From NCBI RefSeq assembly GCF_000826685.1, contig NZ_JROO01000030.1:1-64000 (forward strand): a stretch of DNA of 64,000 nucleotides, read 5' to 3'. Within the stretch, counting starts at the first letter, position 1, and every line of letters starts with the position of its first letter. This stretch comes from Streptomonospora alba. Lineage in GTDB: Bacteria; Actinomycetota; Actinomycetes; Streptosporangiales; Streptosporangiaceae. The position numbers and the translations under genes are program-made. Under the pieces are notes generated by a model. The model was not told where the DNA came from. It was given only the letters and a program-made list of their open reading frames with translations, and made no database searches. Positions 56,516 to 64,000 of the stretch are shown here, piece after piece.

Positions 56516-57776
56516 GCGTCGCCTCCCAGCCGTACAAACGGTCGTCGAGGCGGCGGACGCAATCGGTGTCCGCCCACGGCTGCAACGACCGGCGGACCTC
56601 GCTGACGCGGTCCATGCCGGTCGCGTACCACGCCGTTGCGAGCTGGTTCAACGCCTGCTCTGCGTACGCGCACGCCTCCTCGGGGGCCTTCTGCGCGACT
56701 GCGGCCGCCGCCAGGTCGCCGAGAACGACCGAGCGCTGTTTGCCGCTCTCCGCGCCGATCACATCCAGCACACCCAACAGCGTTTCCTTCGCCTGGGCGG
56801 GCTGTCCGGCCTTGAGCTGAGTGTTGCCCTTGAACGCCGCCAAGCGCACTGGCGAGAACCAGTTGAACCACTCGGGCGACGCCTCGTCGCCCGCCTCGGC
56901 CAACACCGCCTCGGCGTGGTTGATCAGGCGCAACGCTTCGCGCGGGTAGCCGCACAGGGTTTCGCACTCGGCCTCGACGGCGTCCAGCCACGCCAGGAAC
57001 TCGGCCGAGGGCTGACCGCGCCGCGCGTAGGTGCGTGCTGCACGCATGCGCTCGGCTGCCTTCTCGCGGTCGCCGTCCCAACCGGGGATGAACGCCGCGT
57101 GAGCCAGGATCGCCGAACCCATGAGCGGGTCGTCGGCCTCTCCCGCCGCCTGGAGGGCGCGGACATAGGTCGCGTCGGCGTCGGCCTCCTGGCGCAAGTC
57201 GAAGAACTCGATGCGCCCCACCAGCAGCAGCGACTCGGCCAGAGCTGCCGCCAGGATGCGGCGCGGCACGCCGGTGGTTTCGGCGAGAAGCTGCGTGCCC
57301 AACCGCGTGTGTTCGGAGACGGCCGGGTGGAGCTGGGCGGGCTGAACTGTGAAGTACAAGCGCCGGTATGCCGCGTTGATCGCGGCGAAGTCGGATCCCG
57401 CTGTCGCCGGTTGGACGGCGACGTTGGCATGCGGGAGAGGCAAGGCCGATCCGCCTGAGTTAGCGGGCATGTAGGGCACCGAAGCAGTAGCTCGCGCCGG
57501 CGACCCTTCGGCCTTCGCTTCACTCCACGGGGACGTGAATCCCAATTCCTCGATCGGGAGCTGGAGCAGGTGAACCAAGAGGCGCTGATGGTCGTTACGG
57601 GGCCACGGTGGATTCGCCGACTCCCAACGCCGGATCTGACGGGCGCTGACCTGCATGTTGCGGATGCCGAGCATGGGTGCGGCTGCGGTCATCGCATCGG
57701 CGAGTGCCTGTTGAGACGCGTAACCGGCGTGCTGCCGGGCTGCTTTCAGTCGAGTGTTGCCAGCCGAGCGGGCCAT
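56496..57776 (-). CDS. XRE-type regulator with TPR-like repeats
   Basis: Protein of 426 aa. The N-terminal helix-turn-helix (SQQALADAMTAAAP, VSARQIRRWES) is divergent from standard Cro/C1. The region after residue 130 is all helical with alanine-rich repeats (AALAESLLLVGRIEFFDL, ALQAAGEADDPLMGSAILAH, AQAKETLLGVLDVIG), as in TPR-containing signal regulators of actinomycetes. It may control element genes or cargo. It is convergent with the HAD gene and divergent from the small zinc-finger gene. Confidence 0.82.
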   Translation of the reverse strand: MARSAGNTRLKAARQHAGYASQQALADAMTAAAPMLGIRNMQVSARQIRRWESANPPWPRNDHQRLLVHLLQLPIEELGFTSPWSEAKAEGSPARATASVPYMPANSGGSALPLPHANVAVQPATAGSDFAAINAAYRRLYFTVQPAQLHPAVSEHTRLGTQLLAETTGVPRRILAAALAESLLLVGRIEFFDLRQEADADATYVRALQAAGEADDPLMGSAILAHAAFIPGWDGDREKAAERMRAARTYARRGQPSAEFLAWLDAVEAECETLCGYPREALRLINHAEAVLAEAGDEASPEWFNWFSPVRLAAFKGNTQLKAGQPAQAKETLLGVLDVIGAESGKQRSVVLGDLAAAAVAQKAPEEACAYAEQALNQLATAWYATGMDRVSEVRRSLQPWADTDCVRRLDDRLYGWEATLSALRR

Positions 57777-57943
57777 GTCCTCTTACCTCCGGTTGGGCTC
57801 GTCCCGTCCTTCGACCATAGCGCTAAATAGGGCACCGAACGGACTCTTGGGCCAAGAAGGGTAAGAGAAAGTCCTACGAGAGTCCTCAATGAGACCTATG
57901 GAGGACCTTTGATCGTCCCTTGCTGCTCGGGATGCTGGGTCCT

Positions 57944-58111
57944 ATGGGAGACACGCGAGCAACCCCCAGGTGCCGCTCCTGCCGCGGGCGGGGCCGCAAG
58001 ACGGTGCGACCGCGGAAGCTGGTCGTCGTCGGGTCCAGCGTCACCGGTATCCCCGTGCGGATCGTCGTGTGCGTGGCCTGTCGGGGCACGGGCGTCTCGT
58101 CTGCCGCGTGA
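57944..58111 (+). CDS. Small DnaJ-type zinc-finger protein
   Basis: Protein of 55 aa with two CxxC motifs in the DnaJ zinc-finger style: CRSCRGRG near the start and CVACRGTG near the end, so probably one zinc-binding knuckle pair. Function unknown; such small proteins are found on actinomycete elements. ATG 57944 is chosen; ATG 57932 is in frame. Confidence 0.6.
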   Translation: MGDTRATPRCRSCRGRGRKTVRPRKLVVVGSSVTGIPVRIVVCVACRGTGVSSAA

Positions 58112-58281
58112 CTCCAGCGCAAAAGCCTCCGGCGGAACAACCGATCGGCGCGCTGAACAGCCGCTGTTCTGTCCTTCGCCTGCGGCTTCGCATCCGTCCG
58201 GCTGCTCCGGCAGCAAAGACCCCCGCGACGGTGGGCGCCGTCCGGGGGCGTGGTCCCGACCTGACTGAGACAGGTGGAACG

Positions 58282-58470
58282 ATGACAAGGCTAACGCCGC
58301 ACCCCCAGTCCTATTACCCGCCCCGGCACGCGCGGGCGTCCTACGTCCGCCCCTACGTGCTCGCCCACGAGCGGCGCATGCGCAAGCGCGAAGCGGCCGA
58401 ACGGGCTCGGCGAGAGGAACGCCGCCGCGCTACCGCCGTCGCGCTGGCCGGGGCGGGGGTGCTGGTGTGA
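58282..58470 (+). CDS. Small basic protein of the element
   Basis: Protein of 62 aa: Pro/Tyr-rich start (HPQSYYPPRHARASYVRPYV), then a strongly basic helix of Arg and Ala with a short hydrophobic end. Possibly DNA- or membrane-associated. ATG 58282 follows AGGTGG; the stop overlaps the next start (GTGA). Confidence 0.6.
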   Translation: MTRLTPHPQSYYPPRHARASYVRPYVLAHERRMRKREAAERARREERRRATAVALAGAGVLV

Positions 58471-58757
58471 GTACTTCGAGTGATCCGCTGCTGGCGCTGC
58501 TGCGGTCGCGTTACGGCGAGCGCTGGAACATCCGGCGCACCGAGCACCTGTGGCTCGCCACGGCTGTTGACCGCGACGCCGAGCACGCCCCGACGCTGAT
58601 CGAGCCCGACGTTGAGCGGTTCGTGCAGCAGTTGGAGGAGCCGCCGGCGCGTGCCGGTCGCCCGGCACGGTCGCTGCTGTCCTCCCCGTGGGTCGCCGAT
58701 CAGCTCTTCGAGGTGGGCGACGGCGTGTATTGGCAGGACGTCCCGCCCCACACGTAG
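58467..58757 (+). CDS. Small protein of the element
   Basis: Protein of 96 aa without recognised family. YGERWNIRRTEHLWLATAV suggests a small alpha/beta fold. GTG 58467 overlaps the preceding stop codon (GTGA), so both are translated together. Genes of this kind often occur between regulatory and transfer modules in AICEs. Confidence 0.65.
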   Translation: MSTSSDPLLALLRSRYGERWNIRRTEHLWLATAVDRDAEHAPTLIEPDVERFVQQLEEPPARAGRPARSLLSSPWVADQLFEVGDGVYWQDVPPHT

Positions 58758-58944
58758 GTGAAGCCCGCGCGGTCGGTCGCCCTGGTAACGGCCTTCCCGC
58801 CGGCCGCGCGTTCGCGGGTGTGCGGACACTGCTCTCTACCCCCGGCGGGTCCGCACGCCCGCACTCGCCTTGTGAGGGGGCTCGGTTCGGGCGTGCCGCA
58901 TCCCTTGCTGTGCCGTTGTCGTGGGCGTTTGTGGTGCCCCAGCG

Positions 58945-58989
58945 GTGACAGTCCTCCCCCTCACCCGTATGCTGCTTGACCAGACGAGT
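58945..58989 (+). promoter_or_regulatory. Autoregulated promoter of the korSA-like gene
   Basis: GTGACA (58945-58950) and TATGCT (58968-58973) are spaced by 17 bp. Operator copy 1, GCTTGACCAGACGAGT (58974-58989), follows immediately and would cover the transcription start. It matches the two operators at 59772 and 59813 in 13 of 16 positions. Confidence 0.7.
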
Positions 58990-59012
58990 ACTAGAGTCAC
59001 CGGACGGTTGTG

Positions 59013-59744
59013 ATGTCGAACTTGGAGTTCGCTCCGCCCAAGTACGCCCAGATCGTGCAGGCGATCCAAGCCCGCATCGAGGACGGCACCTATCCCGTAG
59101 GGCAAATGTTGCCCTCCGAGTCGCGCTTGGTGCGTGAGTTCGGGTCCGGCCGCAGCACGGTCGTGCGTGCGTTGCAGATCCTGAGTATGCACGGGTGGAT
59201 CGAGCGGGAGCACGGGCGCGGGTCCTTCGTTAAGGGGATCCCCGCCCAGTCGAACGAACGCTCGCGTGCCGGTGCGAGCGCCTTCGACGCTCCCGAGAGC
59301 GCCGCCGATACGGCGATCGTGCACGCTGGCCGTGCGAACGCTCCGGCTGCGGTGGCCGAGGTGCTGGGCGTGCCGCAGGGCTCGCCGGCCATCGTGCGCC
59401 AGCGGGTCATCTCGGAGGAGGGGGCGCCGAGCGAGCTGGTGACGCTGTGGTTCCCGCTCGATGTTGCCTCGGGTACCGACTTGGGTCAGACCGAGGTGAT
59501 CGCCATCGGCGCGCGTGAGCACCTTCAGGCCGTCAAACAGGTCCGGCCCGCGCGGATCGTGGAACGTCTCTCGGCGCGCTTGGCCACCCCGGATGAACAA
59601 GAGGCCTTGCATCTTGAGGCGGGGACTCCCGTGCTCGGCGTGCTGGCGACTGTGTTCGACGCGTCCGGGGATGCGGTCGCGGTGGCCGACATCGCTCTCC
59701 CCGGTGACCTGCACGAACTTGAGGACAGCTATCCCGCGACCTGA
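59013..59744 (+). CDS. GntR/HutC-family repressor, KorSA-like
   Basis: Repressor of 243 aa with N-terminal GntR winged helix (PSESRLVREFGSGRSTVVRALQILS) and a C-terminal UTRA domain (VRQRVISEEGAPSELVTLWFPLD). In pSAM2-type elements KorSA silences pra and thereby replication and transfer. The position just upstream of the pra-like gene, and operators in its own promoter and in the pra promoter, fit this role. ATG 59013 is preceded by GTG 59010 in frame; the ribosome site is weak. Confidence 0.87.
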   Translation: MSNLEFAPPKYAQIVQAIQARIEDGTYPVGQMLPSESRLVREFGSGRSTVVRALQILSMHGWIEREHGRGSFVKGIPAQSNERSRAGASAFDAPESAADTAIVHAGRANAPAAVAEVLGVPQGSPAIVRQRVISEEGAPSELVTLWFPLDVASGTDLGQTEVIAIGAREHLQAVKQVRPARIVERLSARLATPDEQEALHLEAGTPVLGVLATVFDASGDAVAVADIALPGDLHELEDSYPAT

Positions 59745-59771
59745 CGCGACGCACCCGCACCCGGCTTAACC

Positions 59772-59828
59772 ACTTGATCGGACGAGTTGGGTAGGCTACA
59801 TTTCAGGCATCCACTTGATCGGACGAGT
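59772..59828 (+). promoter_or_regulatory. Promoter of pra-like gene with two KorSA-type operators
   Basis: TTGATC (59774-59779) and TACATT (59797-59802) have the ideal 17-bp spacing. Two identical operators, ACTTGATCGGACGAGT, lie at 59772-59787 (covering the -35) and 59813-59828 (just after the start). They are imperfect dyads, ACTTG and CGAGT, 41 bp apart, four helical turns. Confidence 0.85.
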
Positions 59829-59861
59829 GGTTGACTGTTTGTAATGTTGAGGAGAAACGTC

Positions 59862-60293
59862 ATGGCGATTCAGGGTGCGCTGCCGATCGAGTTCGGGACG
59901 GTGTTCCCGCACGGCGCCTACGCGCTCGGGGTGGAAGCGATCACCGATTTCGAGACCAAGCGTCCGCAGATGGACAAGAACACGGGTCTTCCGCTGTGGG
60001 CGGTGGATGTGATCGACGCCGATCCGGAAGCCCGGGGTAAGGCCAAGTCGGTGAAGGTGAAGGTGGCCGCCGAGCACTGCCCGACCCTGCCCGACGAGGT
60101 GCCCGGCCTGCCCTTCCGGCCGATCGAGTTCGAGCAGATGTCGGTCGTACCCTACGTCGACGACTCCGGCAGGCGCCCCCGCGTGGCGTACTCGCTGCGG
60201 GCGCGCGGGGTGAAGACGCCCGGCGGCGGTAGTTCCCGCAAGGCTCCCGCCACCGCTGGTGCCGGTGGCTCCGGCGGTAAGGACGTGGGCTGA
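59862..60293 (+). CDS. Pra-like activator of element replication and excision
   Basis: Protein of 143 aa resembling the pSAM2 Pra protein (plasmid replication, integration and excision activator): the MAIQGALPIEFGTVFPHGAY opening, VDVIDADPEARGK and GLPFRPIEFEQM are family features as I recall them. It carries a Gly/Ser/Ala tail. ATG 59862 follows GAGGAGA. Tight control by two operators upstream explains the quiescent integrated state. Confidence 0.85.
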   Translation: MAIQGALPIEFGTVFPHGAYALGVEAITDFETKRPQMDKNTGLPLWAVDVIDADPEARGKAKSVKVKVAAEHCPTLPDEVPGLPFRPIEFEQMSVVPYVDDSGRRPRVAYSLRARGVKTPGGGSSRKAPATAGAGGSGGKDVG

Positions 60294-60312
60294 GCCTCCC
60301 GCGTATGCAAGC

Positions 60313-60348
60313 GGGGCGGCCTGTGGTGTTGGCGCACCCGGCCGCCCC
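60313..60348 (+). terminator. Hairpin after the pra-like gene
   Basis: GGGGCGGCC and GGCCGCCCC enclose 18 nt and are followed by TTCC. It may attenuate transcription into the tra and rep genes. Confidence 0.45.
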
Positions 60349-60400
60349 TTCCAACCCCTCGTGTCCTCGCTCAAGACCACGGAAGAGGTGTGTCCCCAGT

Positions 60401-60649
60401 ATGTCCCAACAGCCTGCGCGGGTGAGCATCCGCGAGATCACCGCGTTCATGGACGCCGTACGCGCCCACCGCACCGCCATCTTCAACGGCTCCGACCCGC
60501 GCCCGGATGCGGCGCTGCTGGCCTGGAAGTCCAGCATCCTCGACCGCATCGCCGCCCAGACCACCGACGCCGAAACCCAAGCGGTCGCCGACGAAGCACG
60601 CGCCGAGTTGGCCGCCGTCCGCGCCGACGAGGTCGGGGGTGGTCGGTGA
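60401..60649 (+). CDS. Small helical protein of the element
   Basis: Protein of 82 aa, helical and charged (REITAFMDAVRAHRTAIF, DAETQAVADEARAELAAV). No function recognised. ATG 60401 has a weak ribosome site, but its stop overlaps the tra start (TGATG), so it is likely translated in the same operon. Confidence 0.68.
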   Translation: MSQQPARVSIREITAFMDAVRAHRTAIFNGSDPRPDAALLAWKSSILDRIAAQTTDAETQAVADEARAELAAVRADEVGGGR

Positions 60650-62085
60650 TGCTGGGCAACTCCAAAGCGGGCGCCTCCCAGGTCCAGCGGCCGACGGCGC
60701 CCGTGCCCGCGCAGGCGGTGCGCTTCACGACCCCGGTCGTGGAGACGCCGGGCGTCTTCATCCTGACCGGGTGGCTGTGGCGCTTCCTGCGCATGCTCGT
60801 CCTGCTGCCGTTCCAGTTCCCCGTCTCCGTCGCCACGGTGGCCGCCTCCGTGGCCGTCTACGCGGTGTTCGGCTGGCTCGGACTGGCGGTGCTGTGGACA
60901 GTGGTCGACCTCGGCCTGTTCGTGTGGTGGCGACGCTGGCCGGACTCCTTCAAGGCCCGTGTGGCGCTTCGGGCGTTGGCGACCTGGCGCCGGTTCTGGG
61001 TCTACCGCCGCCACTGGCAACCCGTGCTCGTCGTCTCCGGCCTGGCCGAGTCCTACCTGGAGCGCCAGTACCTGCCTCAGATCCGGGGCGTGACCTGCTC
61101 GGCGTGGGCGGATCGGGTGCGGGTGAAGCTGGTGGCCGGCACCGCCCCGGCCGAGTTCGAGCAGCGTGTGGCCGAGCTGGCGCATGGCTTCGGCGCCCCC
61201 TCCTGCCGCGTCGAAGTTCGCGGGCCGCGGGATCTGGTGTTGGAGTTCCCCCGCCGCGACATGCTCGCCGCTCCCATCGACGCGCTACCGGTGCTCGACG
61301 ATCCCCCGGGTGTGGACCTGGCCGCGCTGCCGGTCGGCCGGTGCGAGGACGGGCAACCGTGGAACCTGCGGCTGCACGGAACCCACGTGCTCACCGTCGG
61401 CGTCACGGGTGCGGGCAAGGGGTCGGTGCTGTGGTCGGCGATCCGCGCCATGGTCCCGGCGATCCGGGCGGGGTCGGCGCAGGTGTGGGCGATCGATCCC
61501 AAACGGATGGAACTCTCCTACGGCCGCCGCCTATTCGCCCGCTACGCCGACGCCGCCGACGAGGCGGTCGGCCTCCTCGAATCCGCGGTTGCGGCGATGC
61601 AGGAACGGGCCGAGCGCTACGCGGGCCGCAAACGCGTCCACGTGCCCAGCACGCGGGACCCGTTCGTGGTGGTGGTCCTGGACGAGGTGGCGTTTCTGAC
61701 CGCCTACCACCCCGAGCGCGAGATCCGGCGCCGCGCGGAGAACGCGATTGCCACCCTGACCAGTCAGGGACGGTCGGTGGGCTTCTGCGTGCTGGCCGCG
61801 CTGCAGGATCCGCGCAAGGAGGTGCTGAACCTCCGGAACCTGTTCCCCGACAAGATCGCGCTCCGTCTCGACGAGGCAAGCCAGGTGGACATGGTGCTCG
61901 GGGACGGCGCACGCGACCGTGGCGGCAACGCCCACCTCATCGACCCCGACCTTCCCGGCGTGGCCTTCGTGAAGCTGGAAGGCTCCCCGGCCCCGGTGCG
62001 AGTCCGCGCTGCCTTCGTCACCGATACCGACATCGACGCCATGGCCGCTGATCACGGATCGCCGTGCGAGGGAGCGGCGTCATGA
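60649..62085 (+). CDS. FtsK/SpoIIIE-type DNA translocase, TraSA/TraB-like
   Basis: Conjugative transfer ATPase that pumps double-stranded element DNA between mycelial cells. It is 478 aa. Two to three membrane helices lie between about 36 and 95; the motor domain has Walker A GVTGAGKGS at 251-259 and Walker B VVVVLDEVAF at 340-349, followed by a conserved TSQGRS block (sensor region) and DPRKEVLNLRN. ATG 60649 overlaps the previous stop; GTG 60646 is also possible. It ends 34 bp inside the convergent small membrane gene. Confidence 0.92.
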   Translation: MLGNSKAGASQVQRPTAPVPAQAVRFTTPVVETPGVFILTGWLWRFLRMLVLLPFQFPVSVATVAASVAVYAVFGWLGLAVLWTVVDLGLFVWWRRWPDSFKARVALRALATWRRFWVYRRHWQPVLVVSGLAESYLERQYLPQIRGVTCSAWADRVRVKLVAGTAPAEFEQRVAELAHGFGAPSCRVEVRGPRDLVLEFPRRDMLAAPIDALPVLDDPPGVDLAALPVGRCEDGQPWNLRLHGTHVLTVGVTGAGKGSVLWSAIRAMVPAIRAGSAQVWAIDPKRMELSYGRRLFARYADAADEAVGLLESAVAAMQERAERYAGRKRVHVPSTRDPFVVVVLDEVAFLTAYHPEREIRRRAENAIATLTSQGRSVGFCVLAALQDPRKEVLNLRNLFPDKIALRLDEASQVDMVLGDGARDRGGNAHLIDPDLPGVAFVKLEGSPAPVRVRAAFVTDTDIDAMAADHGSPCEGAAS

Positions 62086-62246
62086 TTCCGGTCTTTGCGC
62101 TTCACATTCCGCACCCACACGAAGACTCCAGCGCCATAGACCGCGAGGACGGCAAGCACCGTCCAGATACCGAAGTACTGGTTCACCGTGAGGCCGACGA
62201 TCACGACAAGCCCACTGGCCAGGAAGATGCGGTTGTGGCGCTGCAT
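62052..62246 (-). CDS. Small two-helix membrane protein antisense to the tra end
   Basis: Protein of 64 aa with two hydrophobic segments (IFLASGLVVIVGLTV, VLAVLAVYGAGVFVWV) and a basic tail. It lies on the strand opposite to the transfer operon and overlaps the tra gene by 34 bp. Coding is supported by GC-rich third positions and sensible hydrophobic layout; the opposite strand frame reads as an unlikely hydrophilic string. Spread-type function is possible but unproven. The ribosome site is weak. Confidence 0.5.
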   Translation of the reverse strand: MQRHNRIFLASGLVVIVGLTVNQYFGIWTVLAVLAVYGAGVFVWVRNVKRKDRNHDAAPSHGDP

Positions 62247-62299
62247 GGGGCGAACCTAGCTTTCCGGCCCGCCTGGGCGGTAGGGGAGGTGGCTTAGGC

Positions 62300-63991
62300 A
62301 TGCCGACTCCGACCGGAAAGTCCACGCGGGCCGAGCGCCAGGCGCAACCGCTGGCGCGTGAGGTGGCCGAGCAGATCGCCGCCGACAAGGGCGTGTGCAT
62401 CCGGCCCGTCTCCCTGCGCCGCACGAACATCGCGACCGGACGGACCGAGATCGTGGATGTGCCGTGCAACTCCACGTCGGAGTCCCGGTGCCCCTCGTGT
62501 GCCAGGCGCAAGCGCTCCATCCGCCGCAGCCAGTGCGAGGAGGGCTGGCACCTGACCGAAGAACCGACCGTCGTCCCGGACGACCCCTCTGAGGTTCAGC
62601 GGGCGTGGGTGGAACGGCGGGCGATGGTGACGGCTGAACGTGACCGCCTGGTGGAAAGCGGTGAAGCGTCATCCGACGAGGTGGCCGCGCTCGATCAGGC
62701 CATCGCCGACCTCGACGCCGAGATCGCGGACTCGGGCATGCGTGGCTCGGTCTCGCGCGGCGCCTCCTCGTCGGCAACGTCGCGGCGGGTGCGCTCGACC
62801 AAGCGGCGCCAGGACGCGCCCGACCTGCCCAAGCGCCAGATGGCCAAGACCACCGTGGGGCGCACCTACGAGGATCCGGCGACCGGTAGGAGCTTCCGGC
62901 CCTCGCTGTTCCTCACGCTGACCTGCGACACCTACGGCCGCGTGCGCTCCGACGGCACACCGGTCGACCCGTCGACCTACGCCTACCGGCGGGCGGCTCG
63001 GGATGCGCTGCACTTCTCCAAGCTCGTCGACCGGTTCGTACAGAACCTGCGCCGCGTGGCGGGCTTCGATGTGCAGTACTTCGCCACGGTCGAACCGCAG
63101 CGCAGGCTGGCGCCGCACCTGCACATGGCCACACGCGGCACCATCCCGCGTGCGGAGCTGCGCCAGATCGCTGCCGCCACGTATCACCAGGTGTGGTGGC
63201 CTGCGGCCGACGAGGCGGTCTATGCGGGCGAGAACCTGCCCGCCTGGGATGAGTCGATCGGCGGCTATGTCGACATGGCAACCGGGGAAGTCCTGCCCAC
63301 CTGGGAACAGGCGCTCGATGACCTCGACGCCGACCCTTCGGCGGAACCGATGCACGTGGTCCGGTTCGGGCCGCAGGTCGACGCTAAGGGCGTGGTGGCC
63401 GGCACCGATGACGCCGACCGGTGCGTCCGGTACCTGGCGAAGTACCTCACTAAGGACATCGCCGAATGCCACGCCGTCGAGACCGACGCCCAACAGCGTC
63501 ACGTTGACCGGCTCGTGGAAGCCCTGCGGTTCGAACCGTGCTCGCCCCGGTGTGCGAACTGGCTCCGGTACGGCGTGCAACCGGACGGCGCAAAAGCCGG
63601 GTTGACTCCGGGGTTCTGCCGCTCCAAAGCCCATCGGCGCGAACACCTCGGCTACGCCGGGCGGCGCGTGCTGGTGTCTCGGAAGTGGTCCGGGAAGACC
63701 GTCGCCGACCACAAGGCGGACCGACTGCGGTGGGTCCTCGACGCGCTCGGCGTGGATCCCGACACCGACCCCGACGAGGGCCAGGGCGACAACGCCGCTC
63801 CCGCGCTCGCGTCGGTGTCCTCCGGCGATCACGCCTGGGAGTTGGCACGGCCGACCGATCCAGACGTCCCGCCGCGCGAACACCGCCTACTGCGGGCGGT
63901 CGGCGAAGCGCTCAAACGCCGCGCCCAGCTCGACGCCGCTCGGCAACAGCGATCCGACGATCTTGCGGCAACTCCAGAAAGGGCAGCATGA
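62300..63991 (+). CDS. RepSA-type rolling-circle replication initiator
   Basis: Nicks the double-strand origin and starts rolling-circle replication of the excised element. It is 563 aa. Cysteine pairs near residues 56-79 may bind zinc. Motif I FLTLT lies at 204-208, the metal-binding HLHM at 273-276 and the YLAKYLTKD motif with the nicking tyrosine at 378-386. Start ATG 62300 follows GGGAGGT. It overlaps the next gene by 4 bp (ATGA). The origin is probably inside or next to this gene but was not identified. Confidence 0.93.
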   Translation: MPTPTGKSTRAERQAQPLAREVAEQIAADKGVCIRPVSLRRTNIATGRTEIVDVPCNSTSESRCPSCARRKRSIRRSQCEEGWHLTEEPTVVPDDPSEVQRAWVERRAMVTAERDRLVESGEASSDEVAALDQAIADLDAEIADSGMRGSVSRGASSSATSRRVRSTKRRQDAPDLPKRQMAKTTVGRTYEDPATGRSFRPSLFLTLTCDTYGRVRSDGTPVDPSTYAYRRAARDALHFSKLVDRFVQNLRRVAGFDVQYFATVEPQRRLAPHLHMATRGTIPRAELRQIAAATYHQVWWPAADEAVYAGENLPAWDESIGGYVDMATGEVLPTWEQALDDLDADPSAEPMHVVRFGPQVDAKGVVAGTDDADRCVRYLAKYLTKDIAECHAVETDAQQRHVDRLVEALRFEPCSPRCANWLRYGVQPDGAKAGLTPGFCRSKAHRREHLGYAGRRVLVSRKWSGKTVADHKADRLRWVLDALGVDPDTDPDEGQGDNAAPALASVSSGDHAWELARPTDPDVPPREHRLLRAVGEALKRRAQLDAARQQRSDDLAATPERAA

Positions 63992-64000
63992 CCGCCACTC
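63988..64000 (+). CDS. Start of the next gene, probably excisionase (xis), cut by the window
   Basis: ATG 63988 overlaps the rep stop and follows AGAAAGGG. Only MTAT can be read. In pSAM2-type elements the order rep-xis-int is standard, so xis is expected; this rests on gene order alone. Confidence 0.5.

Larger units (their letters stand above)
53669..64000. mobile_element. Integrated AICE (pSAM2-type conjugative element), left part
   Basis: The stretch begins with a tRNA-Arg 3' fragment and includes a KorSA-like GntR repressor with operators, Pra-like activator, FtsK-like TraSA-type ATPase and RepSA-type initiator, plus cargo genes. This set defines actinomycete integrative and conjugative elements, which replicate as rolling circles and transfer double-stranded DNA. 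Excisionase and integrase genes and the second attachment site are expected immediately to the right of the window. Base composition shifts at 54.2-55.8 kb, where cargo is markedly AT-richer. Confidence 0.88.

Noticed and set aside
62064-62297. Rightward frame between tra and rep genes
   Set aside because: It is hydrophilic and His/Asp-rich, while the opposite strand encodes a sensible two-helix protein.

Overview
The window is high-GC actinomycete chromosome. The organism looks like a member of the Nocardiopsaceae (Nocardiopsis, Streptomonospora or Thermobifida type). This is inferred from the GC-rich third codon positions, F420- and mycothiol-dependent enzymes, DUF397/DUF5753 regulators, and a secreted GH10 xylanase and GH6 cellulase that carry the 14-bp CelR/CebR box known from Thermobifida and Streptomyces. 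The species cannot be named from the sequence alone.

Positions 1-10.3 kb hold core functions: an ABC exporter pair, tRNA-Ser(GGA), the signal recognition particle RNA, then dnaX, a YbaB-type nucleoid protein and recR in the widely conserved order, followed by lysC-asd. From 10.3 to 23 kb come a HutC-type GntR regulator with an S9 peptidase, a Nudix hydrolase, a leftward E1-alpha/E1-beta/E2 2-oxoacid dehydrogenase operon with its FCD-type GntR regulator, a PAP2 phosphatase, an F420-dependent oxidoreductase and small enzymes. From 23 to 53.6 kb is accessory chromosome: GH10 xylanase and GH6 cellulase with matching operators 17.6 kb apart, transporters, a DUF2637 protein, a divergent DUF397/XRE versus ATPase regulator cassette, a lipoprotein/OmpA pair, a peptidoglycan amidase, several small membrane proteins (one paralogue is an amber-stopped pseudogene), and regulator/enzyme pairs (SDR-LysR, CPBP protease-TetR).

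From 53,669 to the right edge lies an integrated actinomycete integrative and conjugative element (AICE, pSAM2 type). Its left end is a 3' fragment of tRNA-Arg(ACG) with the tRNA terminator still beside it. The rest holds a KorSA-like GntR repressor, three copies of its probable operator, a Pra-like activator, an FtsK-like transfer ATPase (TraSA type) and a RepSA-type rolling-circle initiator. The first codons of the next gene, probably xis, are at the edge. Integrase and the intact tRNA should lie just beyond the window.

The most interesting part is the cargo just inside the left attachment site. It is a two-gene unit (54,264-55,788) with clearly lower GC than its surroundings, coding for a soluble 312-aa protein and a four-helix membrane protein. 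In order of elements and in a central sequence block the pair resembles lambda RexA and RexB, the classic abortive-infection sensor and membrane effector. It is best read as a candidate anti-phage system carried by an actinomycete conjugative element; this is inference until structure comparison and phage tests are done.
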